A stretch of DNA of 64,000 nt from Tritonibacter mobilis. GTDB lineage: Bacteria; Pseudomonadota; Alphaproteobacteria; Rhodobacterales; Rhodobacteraceae. Each line of letters opens with the position of its first letter. The stretch's first letter is position 1. Below are positions 63,614 to 64,000 of the stretch, piece by piece. The position numbers were made by a program, and so were the translations under genes. The stretch spans positions 1-64,000 of the forward strand of contig NZ_LNWY01000006.1 in the NCBI RefSeq assembly GCF_001681715.1, in the 5' to 3' direction. Below the pieces are notes generated by a model. That model searched no databases and was not told the origin of the DNA. It worked only from the letters and a program-made list of their open reading frames with translations.

Positions 63614-64000
63614 AACGCCTGTCCTATGCCAATGTAAAACTGCAAGCCGTCGTCAGTGTCGCCAGAAACGGGCATCGCAAGATCCAGTCGGATGGGGCCA
63701 ATCCCGGTTACATCGTAGCGCAGGCCGATCCCGGCACCCGCATGATATTCGCTGTCGCCACTGATAAAGCTGTTCTGGTCTACAAACCCTACATCATAAA
63801 AGCCCACCAGCGAGATGCTGTCGGTGATACGCCCGCGCACCTCGCCGGAAAGGGCGAGGTAGGACCGCCCGCCAGCGGTGCCACCGGGCGTGTCGATGCC
63901 AAGCGACTGATATTCTTGCCCCCGCACGGACCCGGCCCCGCCCGAAAAATAGAGGAAGGTTGGTGATACATCACTGGGGTCAGGACCAACAATGGATCCC
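63610..64000 (-). CDS. tamA: TamA outer-membrane Omp85-family protein, N-terminus beyond right edge
   Basis: C-terminal part of an Omp85 barrel; the frame is open to the window edge, so POTRA domains and most strands lie outside. About 130 residues are visible, including GGAGSVRGQEYQ, the VRGY/F-type motif of the lid loop 6, and the final strands DLAMPVSGDTDDG and FYIGIGQAF ending in aromatic Phe, as needed for barrel assembly. Stop codon overlaps the tamB start by ATGA. Family identification rests on this loop and the neighbour. Confidence 0.9.
   Translation of the reverse strand, partial: GSIVGPDPSDVSPTFLYFSGGAGSVRGQEYQSLGIDTPGGTAGGRSYLALSGEVRGRITDSISLVGFYDVGFVDQNSFISGDSEYHAGAGIGLRYDVTGIGPIRLDLAMPVSGDTDDGLQFYIGIGQAF

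Overview
The window reads as a chromosome segment of a marine alphaproteobacterium of the Roseobacter group (Rhodobacteraceae). The evidence is a methylsuccinyl-CoA dehydrogenase of the ethylmalonyl-CoA pathway, the pckA / chvI-chvG-hprK-rapZ-PTS EIIA-HPr arrangement, a glycerol-type ABC importer with a DUF2160 protein, a WYL regulator, TamB/TamA and high GC throughout. I saw no insertion sequence, phage gene or CRISPR array. One tRNA gene, tRNA-Ser(GCU), lies on the minus strand near 19.6 kb.

Layout. 1-11.7 kb is housekeeping and accessory: a chemoreceptor cut by the left edge, a PfkB-family kinase coupled to endonuclease III, an HTH/O6-alkylguanine-DNA methyltransferase fusion, a WYL regulator with a divergent small gene, an OmpA-type lipoprotein, an FMN reductase, a CDF metal transporter with a TauE/SafE permease, Mcd, and an SGNH lipoprotein. 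11.7-19.2 kb is a central-metabolism and envelope-signalling block: pckA faces away from chvI-chvG-hprK-rapZ-EIIA-ptsH-acyltransferase. 19.5-21.7 kb has the tRNA and a BlaI/BlaR-like pair. 21.7-27.7 kb is a six-gene glycerol-type ABC transporter operon. 28-30.9 kb holds an RNA methyltransferase, a DinB-like protein and a degenerate 2-dehydro-3-deoxygalactonokinase homologue.

31.3-59.5 kb is a surface-polysaccharide locus. It has an AraC regulator, an initiating sugar-phosphate transferase, a CpsD-like and a Wzz-like protein, a Wzx-type flippase, a Wzy-like polymerase, a WecG-type and four further glycosyltransferases. Inside it is a seven-gene minus-strand operon (55,967 to 38,891) whose genes all overlap or lie within a few bases of each other: a type I PKS (KS-AT-KR-DH-ACP-TE), a GT2, an NRPS-like protein (formyltransferase, half condensation domain, adenylation domain interrupted by a luciferase-like monooxygenase, PCP), an Sfp/EntD-type phosphopantetheinyl transferase, two paralogous SGNH proteins (one fused to a glycoside-hydrolase-like domain) and a second GT2. 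The adenylation pocket reads as a glycine code. This is the best candidate for an undescribed system: a small formyl-glycine-primed polyketide made together with, and perhaps attached to, a Wzx/Wzy-dependent polysaccharide. The window ends in tamB and the 3' part of tamA.

Limits: everything is from reading the sequence and remembered family knowledge. No database search was run, and domain boundaries are approximate.
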